Of a DNA stretch of 64,000 nt, positions 1-8,745 are shown piece after piece (the stretch's first letter is position 1; the number at the start of each line of letters is the position of its first letter). The notes below the pieces were generated by a model that saw only the letters and a program-made list of their open reading frames with translations, was not told the DNA's origin and searched no databases. The DNA comes from an uncultured Latescibacterota bacterium (GTDB lineage: Bacteria; Latescibacterota; UBA2968; UBA8231): the NCBI GenBank assembly GCA_958295495.1, contig OY282352.1:2108001-2172000 (forward strand), in the 5' to 3' direction. The position numbers were made by a program, and so were the translations under genes.

Positions 1-7
1 GTCATAA

Positions 8-130
8 TCTCACTCAAACACCGTTGACCGCTACGACGACGCGGCCGGCACCCGGTCATTAGTTGGTGGCGTATCCACGGGGCCTCAAGGCTTGGCAAAA
101 ATCATCGACGTGGCAAAACAATTCGACTAA
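8..130 (+). CDS. Possible C-terminal tail of an upstream gene (partial)
   Basis: An open frame after an in-frame TAA at 5-7 reads to TAA at 128-130 and encodes a protein-like tail containing VDRYDDAAGTRSLVGG and LAKIIDVAKQFD. The composition looks coding, but the in-frame stop at the window edge means that either the gene is frameshifted or the frame is a coincidence. I do not recognise the family. Positions 131-236 hold only the leader of the next gene. Confidence 0.25.
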   Translation, partial: SHSNTVDRYDDAAGTRSLVGGVSTGPQGLAKIIDVAKQFD

Positions 131-236
131 ATTCATCGCGAGGACTCCCCGAGGGCTGGGCTTTAGGATTGGCATACCTAAGGTTAGCCAAAAAGGAGCC
201 CCTCACCTTATCCCGAACTCACGTTAAGGAGGACCC

Positions 237-623
237 ATGAACCGCAAAAACATAGCGACCAGCACCGCATTCGGCGCGGAATTCGGCTATTCGCGCGCCG
301 TGCGCGTGGGCCGTCACATCCACGTCGCTGGCACTTGCGCTCAGCCGCCGCATGACCAAGGCGATGCCTACGAGCAGGCCAAGAGCGCATTGCAGATCAT
401 CGCCAAGGCCCTCGCCGAAACCGATGCCAGCCTCGGCGATGTGGTGCGCACGGTCGTGTACATCACGGATACGGCCCATACCGCTGGCGTCACCCGCGCT
501 CACCGCGAGGTATTTGGCGAGATTTTGCCGGCTTCGACCTTGGTCGTCATAACTGCGCTGCTAAAGCCGCACTTTGTCGTCGAGATCGAAGCCTACGCCA
601 TTTTGCCCACAGAAAGTGCGTGA
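237..623 (+). CDS. RidA/YjgF/UK114 family protein (non-canonical Rid subgroup)
   Basis: The 128-residue length is typical of the small trimeric Rid fold. The ATG at 237 is preceded by a strong AAGGAGG site. The family core is visible: DVVRTVVYITD in the middle and a VVEIEAYAIL C-terminal strand. In RidA proper, the arginine of the PARS motif anchors the imine or enamine substrate. Here the motif reads LPAST, so that arginine is absent, as in the Rid subfamilies not shown to deaminate 2-aminoacrylate. Its stop overlaps the GTG of the next gene by four bases (GTGA), implying translational coupling to the Gfo/Idh oxidoreductase. A detoxifying role for a reactive intermediate of that pathway is inference. 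Confidence 0.85.
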   Translation: MNRKNIATSTAFGAEFGYSRAVRVGRHIHVAGTCAQPPHDQGDAYEQAKSALQIIAKALAETDASLGDVVRTVVYITDTAHTAGVTRAHREVFGEILPASTLVVITALLKPHFVVEIEAYAILPTESA

Positions 624-1693
624 ACAAAGACAGCCAGTTCCTGTCCATCGGCGTGTTGGGCTGCGGCCCCATCGCCCAATTCGCCCACTTTGAGTCGTGC
701 ATCAAGGGCCGCAATACGCGCCTGTACGCGCTCTGCGACCAAGCGTCGGACCTAGTCGAGCGCATGGCCGTCATTCACCAGCCAGAGAAAACCTACGCCG
801 ACTTTGCCGACATGCTCGCGGATCGGCAGGTGGAAGCGGTCATCATCGCCACGGCGGATCAGTTCCACGTCCCGCTCAGCTTGCAGGCGTTGGCGGCTGG
901 CAAACACGTCTTTGTGGAAAAGCCGCTGGGAACAAGCGTGGAAGAATGCGAAGCGCTGCGCCGGGCCGTGGCCGACTCGGGCTGCAAGCTCCAGGTCGGC
1001 CACATGAAGCGCTTCGATCCCGGCATTGCTTTTGCCCGGCAGTTCATCCGCGAGGAGATGGGGTCGCTTTTGGCCTTGAAGGCTTGGTATTGCGATTCGA
1101 CCTATCGCTACACCATGACCGACAACCTCCAGCCCCTGCCGCTGCACAGCAATCAGGCACGCAAGCCAGCGGGCGATCCCAAAGGTGATAAGCGGCACTA
1201 TTTCATGCTGACCCACGGCTCGCATCTCATCGACCTAGCCCGCTTTTTGGGCGGCCCGCTCGTGGCCGTGCGCGGGCGGCGCAAGGAAATGTTCGGGGCG
1301 TATTCTTGGTTTGTCGAAGTGGAATTCGCCAATGGCGGCCAAGGGCATCTCGACCTGACGGTAGCCGTGCGCATGGACTACCACGAAGGCTTTCACATCT
1401 ACGGAGAGCACGGCAGCGTCGTCGGCAAAACCTATTTGCCGTGGTTTTTGAAATCCAGCGATGTCGAATGCTTCTCCGCACGAGACGGCCAATATCGCCG
1501 GCCGCTGGGGGCCGACGCGCATTTCTACCGACTCCAGCTCGAAGGTTTTGCCGATGTCGTCCTCCACGGCGCGCCCCAGATGGGGGCCGATGTGGAGGAT
1601 GGAACCCAAGCGATGCGGGCGATGGCCGCCATTGTCCGCTCGGTCGCAAGCGGCGATTGGGTCCGCATGGCAACCGCGACCGGCGGCGTCTAG
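620..1693 (+). CDS. Gfo/Idh/MocA family NAD(P)-dependent oxidoreductase
   Basis: This is a 357-residue protein. The N-terminal Rossmann domain opens with IGVLGCGPIAQFAH, followed by the family signature EKPLG near residue 100 (AAGKHVFVEKPLGTS) and the GHMKRFDPG segment that places substrate-facing residues. The C-terminal half is the mixed alpha/beta substrate domain. Family members oxidise or epimerise sugars, inositols or related polyols using NAD(P). The start is a GTG overlapping the ridA-like stop. The next gene begins 5 bases after its stop, so the three form one transcription unit. The exact substrate cannot be read from the sequence. Confidence 0.9.
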   Translation: MNKDSQFLSIGVLGCGPIAQFAHFESCIKGRNTRLYALCDQASDLVERMAVIHQPEKTYADFADMLADRQVEAVIIATADQFHVPLSLQALAAGKHVFVEKPLGTSVEECEALRRAVADSGCKLQVGHMKRFDPGIAFARQFIREEMGSLLALKAWYCDSTYRYTMTDNLQPLPLHSNQARKPAGDPKGDKRHYFMLTHGSHLIDLARFLGGPLVAVRGRRKEMFGAYSWFVEVEFANGGQGHLDLTVAVRMDYHEGFHIYGEHGSVVGKTYLPWFLKSSDVECFSARDGQYRRPLGADAHFYRLQLEGFADVVLHGAPQMGADVEDGTQAMRAMAAIVRSVASGDWVRMATATGGV

Positions 1694-1698
1694 CACTC

Positions 1699-3237
1699 AT
1701 GTCCTCAGCTAGCCCTCGCTTATGGCCCCTCTATCTGCTCGGCGTCGGCGTCGTCTTGGCACTCTTGTGGATCTGGTTGCCCGAATCCCTCCATCGCCAG
1801 CGACAGACGATGGGCACCATGGCCATCTTCATTCTCGCCATTTTCTTTTTTTTGCTCTGGTTGCTCTTCGCGTCGCGGCTAGCGTGGGGACGGCGTCTGC
1901 GCTACTTAGGCGGCATTGTCCTCGTCATTGCGCTTGGGATCGGGTGTTTTCGCATCAAGGGTATGAGCGGCGACTTCGCACCGATCCTCGAATGGCGTTG
2001 GAGTACCGAGGACGGAGCCACCGCTGTCGAAGGAGGGGACGCAACCGCGCTCGACGCCCGCGATTGGCCGCAATTTCTCGGCCCCGAGCGCGACAATCGC
2101 CTCCGCGGCTTCTACCTCGAGCGCGACTGGACCAAGCACCCGCCGCGCGAAGTCTGGCGTCGCCCCGTCGGCGCAGCGTGGTCCTCCTTTGCCATTGTCG
2201 GCGGCCGGGCCGTAACTCAAGAACAACACGGCCCCGAGGAGCAGGTCGTCTGCTACGACTTGGCAACGGGCCGCAAGCTCTGGCACCACGCCGATTCGAC
2301 CCGCTACGAGACCGTCATAGCCGGCATCGGCCCGCGCGCTACGCCCACCATTGCCGGCGACCGGGTTTTCACGCTAGGCGCTACTGGCATCCTCAACTGC
2401 TTGGAGCTGGCCAGCGGGGCCCTGATTTGGTCGCGGGACATCCTCGCCGACAACCGGGCTGAGGCCCATATATGGGGCATTAGCTGTTCGCCGCTGGTCC
2501 TCGACTCCTTGGTCGTGGTCAGTGCCGGCGGCCCGGATGAGCGCTCGCTAGTCGCCTATCACCGCCAAAACGGCGCGTTTGTCTGGGGTGGGGGCGCAGA
2601 CAAGGCTGGCTTCAGCTCGCCGCGTCTGGTCACTTTGGCGGGCCGCGAGCAGATTCTGATCTTCAACAACCACAGCGTCGTCGCGCACGATCCGCACAGC
2701 GGAATTCCCCTCTGGCACCAGCCTTGGGATCGAGCCGAGTGCATTGCCAACCCCCTGCTCTTGCCCGGGGACCGAGTTCTGGCTTCCACTGGCTACGGCA
2801 TTGGTGCCAAGCTGTATCAAGTGAACGCCGCGCCCGACAGCGGCCTGACGAGCGATCTCATCTGGAAAAGCCCCCGGCTCAAGGCCAAATTTGCCAACAT
2901 GGTCTATCGCGATGGTTTTGTCTATGGCCTCGACGATGGGGTGCTGGTCTGCCTCGACCCGCAAGACGGCAAGCGCCGCTGGAAGCGCGGTCGCTACGGC
3001 CACGGCCAGCTCATCCTGATAGACGATATCCTGCTGATAATGAGCGAATCGGGGGACGTGGTACTGGTCGAGGCCCGCCCCGACCACCACGTAGAACTAG
3101 CGCGAATGACGGCCTTTGCTGGCAAAACTTGGAATCCCCCGGCCCTTGCCGCACCCTATCTGTTGGTGCGCACGGACAGCGAAGCTGCCTGCTACGAACT
3201 GACGCTTGCAGACGGTGCCGAGGCGCGACGCTTCTAG
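1699..3237 (+). CDS. Membrane-anchored PQQ-like beta-propeller protein
   Basis: A longer open frame exists upstream but lies inside the preceding gene, so the ATG at 1699 is chosen; the product is 512 residues. Three hydrophobic segments occur near residues 7-26, 38-58 and 68-85. A periplasmic eight-bladed-type propeller follows, with repeated segments such as DWPQFLGPERDN, YDLATGRKLWHHAD, LELASGALIWSRD and LDPQDGKRRWKRG. The GxxxW blade pattern is that of PQQ-binding-like propellers (BamB, quinoprotein dehydrogenase-like). No clear catalytic set is seen, so it may be a scaffold or an enzyme. It is co-directional with the RidA and Gfo/Idh genes. Confidence 0.8.
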   Translation: MSSASPRLWPLYLLGVGVVLALLWIWLPESLHRQRQTMGTMAIFILAIFFFLLWLLFASRLAWGRRLRYLGGIVLVIALGIGCFRIKGMSGDFAPILEWRWSTEDGATAVEGGDATALDARDWPQFLGPERDNRLRGFYLERDWTKHPPREVWRRPVGAAWSSFAIVGGRAVTQEQHGPEEQVVCYDLATGRKLWHHADSTRYETVIAGIGPRATPTIAGDRVFTLGATGILNCLELASGALIWSRDILADNRAEAHIWGISCSPLVLDSLVVVSAGGPDERSLVAYHRQNGAFVWGGGADKAGFSSPRLVTLAGREQILIFNNHSVVAHDPHSGIPLWHQPWDRAECIANPLLLPGDRVLASTGYGIGAKLYQVNAAPDSGLTSDLIWKSPRLKAKFANMVYRDGFVYGLDDGVLVCLDPQDGKRRWKRGRYGHGQLILIDDILLIMSESGDVVLVEARPDHHVELARMTAFAGKTWNPPALAAPYLLVRTDSEAACYELTLADGAEARRF

Positions 3238-3325
3238 GCAGGCCATCGAATCGCGACGCCATCTTAACCGGGTGCTGTCTGAAAACTCTGGTGGTCGTCC
3301 TTGGCGTCTAAACGATACCGGCTGG

Positions 3326-3372
3326 ATTCCCGCCCCGTGTCGGGGCACGGGGTGACGTTCTTTCGCGGGAAT
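3326..3372. repeat. Intergenic palindromic (REP-like) element
   Basis: Arms ATTCCCGC (3326-3333) and GCGGGAAT (3365-3372) are perfect inverted copies. They enclose a second hairpin, GCCCCG TGT CGGGGC (3332-3346). It lies in the 209-bp gap between the propeller gene and the downstream PhyH gene, where no other coding signal is visible. ATTCCCGC/GCGGGAAT palindromes are a common extragenic repeat type. No T-run follows, so termination is uncertain. Confidence 0.55.
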
Positions 3373-3446
3373 GACGGAGACCGTCTCTACTGCTTGTTCA
3401 ACACGACCCAAGGTGGGTTTTCAGACCGCTTCTAAGGAGGAAAGCC

Positions 3447-4316
3447 ATGGAAGACTATTTGCACATTCAGAAGCCGGACTTGGGCTATCGCTATGAGTTC
3501 GCCACTGACGAGCTCGACGCGATGGACCAATGCTTGGAGGCGCACGGCTTCGCGGTGATCAAAGACGTGCTGCCGCCGGAGATCGTCGCCAAGCTCAAGC
3601 AGGCGGTGTGGGACGGCACGGACCCGGAGCGCACATTGCAGCCGGGCGAGAGCCGCACGCGGCACGCTTGGATTGAGTCCGGCCCGGGTGCTTGGGAGGT
3701 ACTCGACTACGCGCCCTTCATGGACATTCACCGGCACCTGATCGGCACGGACGAGCTGACGATTCACCGCTCGGCCGCCATCATCCGCCGGACCGGCTCG
3801 GCTCCGGTAGGGTGGCACACGGATTGGTGCGGCTATGCGACCGCGATTAAGCACTCGGGCGACGTCCTCAATCGCGGGCTGTGGCCGTCGGGCAAGTGGT
3901 TCTACCTGACCGGATCGCGGCCCGAACACGGCGGCCTGTGCGTCATTGAGGATTCCCACGTCGAAAATTGGGAGGGGCCGGAGGGGTTTCGCATGACGGC
4001 CGACCGGCGCTCCTTCTACCCGGAGGGCACGGAGGAACGCGCCTACAACGGCTTCGACATCCCCGGCCTCGTCCCGCTCTTCACCAACGGCGGCGACATG
4101 ATCGTCTTTGCCCATCGCACGTATCACGGCGCGTTCCCCAACCGGATTGAAGAAACGCGCCTCTCTTGCGGCATCGGCTTCCGCGCCCGCAGCCACCGCA
4201 TCGACATTCCCTGGGAAATTCCCGAGGAAGGCCAGTGGTTTTTGGCCAACCTACCCGATCACTTGCGCGGCTATGCGGACGGGTACACGAGCATCAATTT
4301 GGAGTGGCAGGGCTGA
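3447..4316 (+). CDS. Phytanoyl-CoA dioxygenase (PhyH) family Fe(II)/2-oxoglutarate enzyme
   Basis: This is a 289-residue double-stranded beta-helix protein with a strong AAGGAGG site before its ATG. The iron-binding facial triad is intact: H124-x-D126 (GWHTDWCG) and distal H227 (FAHRTYHGAF). R238 in IEETRLS can salt-bridge the 2-oxoglutarate carboxylate. The closest functional class is a hydroxylase of a small organic substrate; the substrate is unknown. It converges on the next PhyH gene across a 51-bp gap. Of the five PhyH-type proteins in the window it is one of three with a complete HxD. Confidence 0.88.
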   Translation: MEDYLHIQKPDLGYRYEFATDELDAMDQCLEAHGFAVIKDVLPPEIVAKLKQAVWDGTDPERTLQPGESRTRHAWIESGPGAWEVLDYAPFMDIHRHLIGTDELTIHRSAAIIRRTGSAPVGWHTDWCGYATAIKHSGDVLNRGLWPSGKWFYLTGSRPEHGGLCVIEDSHVENWEGPEGFRMTADRRSFYPEGTEERAYNGFDIPGLVPLFTNGGDMIVFAHRTYHGAFPNRIEETRLSCGIGFRARSHRIDIPWEIPEEGQWFLANLPDHLRGYADGYTSINLEWQG

Positions 4317-4367
4317 TCGGAGTTTTTCGCTGAGACCTCCGCACCCGCTGTAGTAAGCGGACCAAGG

Positions 4368-5204
4368 CTAATCCTCGCGGCGCGGTCGGACTACAGTCTC
4401 GCCGTCCGGTTCGATGAGGGGGTGATGGTAGATGTAGGGCGGTTCGAGCACCGCCTGCTGCGCTGCGGTCAATTCCGACACCCATGCTGGCTGGTTGACC
4501 TCGTACGTGCCGCCGTCGTAGTGCAGGTACTTGGGCGTGTACCGGTAGAGCAGGGCGCGGCGGGCGTGGTCTGCCTGCCACGGCAGGGTGCCGTGCAAGG
4601 TGTTCTCGCTAAAGATGACCATGTCGCCGGCCTTCAGAGGCACTTGGTAAACGACCTCCTGATGCTCCTCCCAAGTCGTGATTTTCGGAGGACAAGAAAA
4701 GTTCGCCTTGTGGCTGCCCGGAATGACGCAGAGGCCGCCGTCGCCGGGATTCTGGTCGTGCAAAGTGTACTGGACGACGAGCAGGCCACAGCGCATCTGG
4801 CCGTTGGAGTACGCGTAGAAGCGGGAGCCATTGAAGAGGACGTTGGTGGTTCCGTGGATGCGCAGGCCTTCAATACCCTTGGGACCAGTAATCATGAACG
4901 GCTCGTGGTCGAGCTTCCAGCCGCGTCCGTGCAGGGTGTCGAGATAGGGGAGGAGCTTGCGGTGCGCGAGCAGGTCGCGGAATGGCTGGCAATGGGGCTG
5001 CTCCCAAGTGAGCATGCCGGTGAAAATGCCGCGCTTGTCCAGCCCAGCCATGTTGCCGCTGGGATCGCCGATTGGGTCTTCGCGGCGCTCGCCCCAGTTG
5101 GCGTCGAAAGCGTCGTTGAGGGCTTTGACTTCGTGCGGCGAGAGGAACTCGCGGACGACGATAAAGCCCTGCAAGTCGAAGAGGAATTTTTCGGTGTCGT
5201 TCAT
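4368..5204 (-). CDS. PhyH-like protein lacking the HxD metal motif
   Basis: The ATG at 5204 (MNDTEKFLF) is chosen over a longer upstream extension because GGAGG lies just before it. The product is 278 residues. The fold is recognisable: GFIVVREFLSPHEV at the N-terminus, GGLCVIPGSHKANF in the core and TLHGTLPWQ near the distal histidine. Where hydroxylases have HxD, this protein reads H117-G-T (LRIHGTTN), so the metal carboxylate is missing. It lies 41 bp downstream of a Gfo/Idh oxidoreductase on the same strand and probably shares its transcript. It could be a halogenase-like variant, a non-iron member or an enzyme with a substitute ligand; the sequence does not decide. Confidence 0.8.
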   Translation of the reverse strand: MNDTEKFLFDLQGFIVVREFLSPHEVKALNDAFDANWGERREDPIGDPSGNMAGLDKRGIFTGMLTWEQPHCQPFRDLLAHRKLLPYLDTLHGRGWKLDHEPFMITGPKGIEGLRIHGTTNVLFNGSRFYAYSNGQMRCGLLVVQYTLHDQNPGDGGLCVIPGSHKANFSCPPKITTWEEHQEVVYQVPLKAGDMVIFSENTLHGTLPWQADHARRALLYRYTPKYLHYDGGTYEVNQPAWVSELTAAQQAVLEPPYIYHHPLIEPDGETVVRPRRED

Positions 5205-5245
5205 GTCGATCCTAACCTCCGTCAGTTGTTGACAGCCATGCAAAA

Positions 5246-6418
5246 TCACCCACTCCGCCCCAACCGCACGTCCTCTGCCGCCAGCCACTCAGCGTATAGA
5301 CGCGGCATGGGCTCGGGTGGGGGCAGGCCGTTTTCGCGCCGCCAGCGCAGAAGGGGATGGGTGCGGTCCTGCTGGGGTAAATCCACCCGTTTGCCGTACG
5401 CGGCGGACTCGAAGATACCCATCATAATTTCCACGATGTGATGGCCGGCTTGGCCACTGCACTCGTGCTCGCGGCCCGCGTCGAGTGCCGCGACGTACTC
5501 CTCTACGTAGGCGTAGTCGTCTGGGTGGGCAAAACTCTGCGGATCGTAGCCCGCGCAGTAGATGGGCGGGAGCACTTCCCAAGGTTCTCTTGCGTCGTTG
5601 AGGGCGTAGTGGGGCTGCGGCAGCAGAAGCGCGCCGAGGTCCCTTTTCCAGACGAGCTGCGAGAGCACTAAGCGGCCTTTGCTGCCGCAGAATTCTATTA
5701 CCGGATTGACCGGGGTGGGGAAGCGGTGTTGCAGGAGGGTTGCGGTGACGCCGTCGGCGAAACTGAGCGTCGCAGTGATGTGTTCGCCAGCGATGGTGCC
5801 CATGCCTTGCGGAGAGGGGACCACATCCGTCGGGGCAATGGGGCGGCCAGCGGTAGTGGCGGTGGCCACGACGCTGTGGCACGGGCCGGCGACCTTGAGC
5901 ACGTTGTTGATTATGTGCGTACCGATGTTCATTAGGTTGTAGCCGCCGTAGTAGTTTTTGCCGTGGGCGTGAATGTGGCGCAACTGGCCGATGCGTCCTT
6001 CGGCAAGGGCTTTGGCCACGGCTTTCATATAGACGCCGACGCGCCCTTGGTGATGCACTGCAATGCGCGCATTTTTTTCTCGGGCCTTGGCCAGCACCTC
6101 GTCGGCCTGCTGGCAATCGACGCACAGGGGTTTTTCAATGTCGATGTGGACGCCGTATTCGAGGGCGCGCAACGCCAGCGAGTGGTGGAATTCCGTGCCC
6201 GTGGGAATGGCGACTATATCGGGTTGGTGCTGGCCGATCATCGCGTCTAGGTCGGTGTATCGGGCCGCGACCCCGAGCTCGTCGCCCAGGGTGTCGAGCC
6301 GATCTTGCACGAGGTCGCAGAGGGCGACGATTTCCGTGCGGGGGTGGGCGTGATACGCACGTGCCGCGGCCGTGCCGCGACCCCGGCAACCCAGTATGGC
6401 CACGCGATAGCTTTTCAT
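5246..6418 (-). CDS. Gfo/Idh/MocA family oxidoreductase
   Basis: This is a 390-residue protein whose ATG is preceded by AGGAGG. The Rossmann start is VAILGCRGRGTAAARAYH, the signature is IDIEKPLCVDC near residue 95, and the catalytic-region histidine segment is NIGTHIINNVLKVAG. It is longer than the 357-residue homologue at 620, with an extra C-terminal stretch rich in Pro/Arg. It is transcribed with the downstream PhyH-like gene, a pairing seen twice in this window (Gfo/Idh next to PhyH). NAD(P)-linked oxidation of a sugar-like compound is expected from the family; the substrate is unknown. Confidence 0.88.
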   Translation of the reverse strand: MKSYRVAILGCRGRGTAAARAYHAHPRTEIVALCDLVQDRLDTLGDELGVAARYTDLDAMIGQHQPDIVAIPTGTEFHHSLALRALEYGVHIDIEKPLCVDCQQADEVLAKAREKNARIAVHHQGRVGVYMKAVAKALAEGRIGQLRHIHAHGKNYYGGYNLMNIGTHIINNVLKVAGPCHSVVATATTAGRPIAPTDVVPSPQGMGTIAGEHITATLSFADGVTATLLQHRFPTPVNPVIEFCGSKGRLVLSQLVWKRDLGALLLPQPHYALNDAREPWEVLPPIYCAGYDPQSFAHPDDYAYVEEYVAALDAGREHECSGQAGHHIVEIMMGIFESAAYGKRVDLPQQDRTHPLLRWRRENGLPPPEPMPRLYAEWLAAEDVRLGRSG

Positions 6419-6528
6419 ACCATCCTCCTAGTGGTCTGAGTATTGGAAGCGGAGAAATCGACGCCTATATTGAGCGTGGTCCGCCTCGGCGCGAAAAAGC
6501 GCTGAGGTATTATACTAAGGAGGAAAAT

Positions 6529-7410
6529 ATGGGACAATTCCACGGGGTGGTGCCGGCGATTATCAGTCCAAAAAACGAGGATGGCACCTTAAACGAAGAG
6601 GCCTTCCGCGCCACAATGGAGTTCAATATACAAGCTGGCGTACACGGCTTTTGGGTCGCCGGCGGCACCGGCGAGAGCGTCCTGCTCGACGACGAGGAGA
6701 ACCAGCGCATCGCCGAAATCGCCGCCGACCAGAACGCGGGACGCACCGAGGTCATCATGCACGTGGGGGCCAATACTACGGCGCGGGCCGAAAAGCTGGC
6801 AGCCCACGCAGCCCACGCCGGAGTGGAAGCCGTCTGCGCGGTGCCCCCCTTCTTCTACCAAGGCGACGACGACGGCGTGGTAGAATACTACCGGGCCGTG
6901 GGGGCTGCGGCCGATCGGCCGTTGTTCATCTACAACTTGCCCGGCTGCACTGGTCTCGATGTCAGTCCGGCCCTGATGCAGCGCCTAGTTGAGGAAGTGC
7001 CCCAAACTGCCGGTTTGAAACACTCGTCGCCGGTATTCGCCAATCTGCTCGATTTCGTCCGCATGGGGCTAGACGCCTTTATCGGTAGCGGCAAGCTGAT
7101 GTTGCCAGCCATGACCATCGGCGCTGTCGGGTCGGTTGATGGTCCTTTGTGCGCGGCCCCGGAACTGTGGATGGCCGTATGGGATGCCCACCAGGCGGGC
7201 GATCTGGCTGCCGCCCAAGCGGCCCAGGAACGGGCCACTGTCTTTCACCGCACGGTGGCGCAATTCGGCTATTTCGGCAGCATCTTGGCCGTGGTCGGTC
7301 AGCGCATAGGGATGGAGTGCGGCGACCCCCGGCGTCCGTTGCGACCCGTGCGCCCCGACGAGCGCGAGATGCTGTTGGCGCAGGTGGAGGCGCTTGGGAT
7401 TATCTCATGA
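6529..7410 (+). CDS. Dihydrodipicolinate synthase / N-acetylneuraminate lyase family aldolase
   Basis: The start at 6529 follows a near-perfect AAGGAGG (6517-6523); an upstream extension lies over the divergent Gfo/Idh gene and is rejected. The 293-residue TIM barrel shows the carboxylate-binding loop GGTGES (residues 45-50), the catalytic tyrosine in FIYNLPG (Y135) and the Schiff-base lysine K164 in AGLKHSS. The family condenses or cleaves pyruvate-type substrates. A single orphan copy in a catabolic neighbourhood, with no lysine-pathway genes nearby, argues for a sugar-acid lyase or dehydratase rather than DapA. This last point is inference. Confidence 0.85.
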   Translation: MGQFHGVVPAIISPKNEDGTLNEEAFRATMEFNIQAGVHGFWVAGGTGESVLLDDEENQRIAEIAADQNAGRTEVIMHVGANTTARAEKLAAHAAHAGVEAVCAVPPFFYQGDDDGVVEYYRAVGAAADRPLFIYNLPGCTGLDVSPALMQRLVEEVPQTAGLKHSSPVFANLLDFVRMGLDAFIGSGKLMLPAMTIGAVGSVDGPLCAAPELWMAVWDAHQAGDLAAAQAAQERATVFHRTVAQFGYFGSILAVVGQRIGMECGDPRRPLRPVRPDEREMLLAQVEALGIIS

Positions 7411-7488
7411 TCTAGCGGCCTAGGCGAGGGCTGCGTATGGGCGGAATGGGATTGGGAGGATGGACCGGATTGAACGATATGGAAAAGG

Positions 7489-7511
7489 GACGAGGTGTGT
7501 TAAACCTCGTC
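7489..7511. terminator. Hairpin between convergent genes
   Basis: GACGAGGT (7489-7496) and ACCTCGTC (7504-7511) form a perfect 8-bp stem with a 7-nt loop. It sits between the DapA-like gene on the plus strand and the lactonase gene on the minus strand. There is no T-run, so it may be a transcription brake or Rho-linked structure rather than a classic intrinsic terminator. The rest of 7411-7590 shows no gene. Confidence 0.45.
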
Positions 7512-7590
7512 AGGCTCGCCCTACCAATCCTTAGACCACTGATTCTCGTCTAACTCGGCGGTCACACTCCGCACACTCCGCCGTCTATTC

Positions 7591-8664
7591 CTAGAAAACC
7601 GGAATGAACTTGTGGCACACGGGCGTCCCCACCTCCACCTCGTGGCCGGTAGGCGTCAGCTTCCCGGTGTCTTGGTCAATTTTGAAGGTGAAGATGTCGT
7701 TGGTGCTGTGGTTGCCAGCGATTAGGTACGTGCCCGTGGGGTCGAGGCCGAAGTTGCGCGGGTTGGCACCGCCAGTCGGCACGATCTCGACGAGTGCGAG
7801 TTGGCCGGTGTCTTGGTCAATGGCATAGACGGCAATGGAGTCGTGGCCGCGGTTGGACCCGTAGAGGAAGTGGCCGTTGGGGTGGACGTGGATGTCGGCG
7901 GTGTGGCTGACCTCGGCGTATCCATCGGGCAGCGTCGAGATGGTCTGAGTGGTGGTGAGCGTACCAGCGTCGGCGTCGTAGGCGAAGGCCGTGATGGTAT
8001 TGCTCAGCTCGTTGATGACGTACGCGCGTTGGCCATCGGGGTGGAAGGCGAGGTGGCGCGGACCGCTGCCCGGGGCGATTTCCGCCGGCGTCTGCGCGCT
8101 GAGCGTACCAGCGTCGTGGTCAATCGCATAGACGAGCACCTTGTCAATGCCCAAGTCTGGGGCAAAAGCGTGTTTGTTGTTGGGGGACACCATAATCGAG
8201 TGGGCGTGCGGCCCCTCTTGGCGGCTTGGGTTGACCGAAGAACCCTCGTGTTGGACGAAATCCGTGGCCGCGCCGAGCGAGCCGTCTTCCCGGATCGGCA
8301 GGATGGCGACGCTCCCGCCGCCGTAGTTGGCAACCAGCGCGTACTGGCCGGCGCGGTCAATGCTGATGTGGCACGGGCCGGTGCCCACGGTCGATTCGGT
8401 GTTGATGTGGGTGAGGGCCCCGCTCTGCTGGTCAATGGCAAAGGCCGCAATAGCCCCCCCGGGCTGGTCGCCGACCGCGCTCACCTCGCCGATGGCGTAG
8501 AGGAAGCGGCGATTGGGAGCAATGTCTAAGAAGGAAGGGTTGTCAATGCCGCCAATACTGCTTTGATGCGCGAGCGCACCGGTGGCCATATCGAGGCGAT
8601 AGACGTGGATGCCATCCTCGTCGCCGCTGGAATAGGTGCCGATATAGACGAGATAATCGCTCAT
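7591..8664 (-). CDS. Lactonase family (6-phosphogluconolactonase-like) beta-propeller protein
   Basis: The ATG at 8664 (MSDYLVYIGTYSS) follows AAAGGAG; a 24-residue extension upstream is not supported by a ribosome site. The 357-residue protein is a seven-bladed propeller of the Pgl/3-carboxymuconate cyclase-like family: VYIGTY start, repeats such as HLAFHPDGQRAYVINE, DIHVHPNGHFLYGSNRGHDSIA (two overlapping short motifs) and NPRNFGLDPTGTYLIAG. Substrates in the family are sugar-phosphate lactones or cyclic muconates. A second paralogue is at 51239-52270. No pentose-phosphate genes are adjacent, so a role on another lactone is possible. Confidence 0.85.
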   Translation of the reverse strand: MSDYLVYIGTYSSGDEDGIHVYRLDMATGALAHQSSIGGIDNPSFLDIAPNRRFLYAIGEVSAVGDQPGGAIAAFAIDQQSGALTHINTESTVGTGPCHISIDRAGQYALVANYGGGSVAILPIREDGSLGAATDFVQHEGSSVNPSRQEGPHAHSIMVSPNNKHAFAPDLGIDKVLVYAIDHDAGTLSAQTPAEIAPGSGPRHLAFHPDGQRAYVINELSNTITAFAYDADAGTLTTTQTISTLPDGYAEVSHTADIHVHPNGHFLYGSNRGHDSIAVYAIDQDTGQLALVEIVPTGGANPRNFGLDPTGTYLIAGNHSTNDIFTFKIDQDTGKLTPTGHEVEVGTPVCHKFIPVF

Positions 8665-8745
8665 GGTGGAACTCCTTTGGGGTGTGGGGTTGTGAATGGC
8701 ACAAGCAAGGCAGAGAAGAGTGGAGACGAATCGCATAGCAGGGTC

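Noticed and set aside
1306-1698. 5' extension of the propeller gene
   Set aside because: It lies wholly within the Gfo/Idh gene in another frame; the ATG at 1699 directly after that gene fits the operon.
4422-5441. Long plus-strand frame opposite the PhyH-like and Gfo/Idh genes
   Set aside because: It is a complementary-strand shadow of two genes with clear domain motifs; GC-rich codon bias keeps the opposite frame open.
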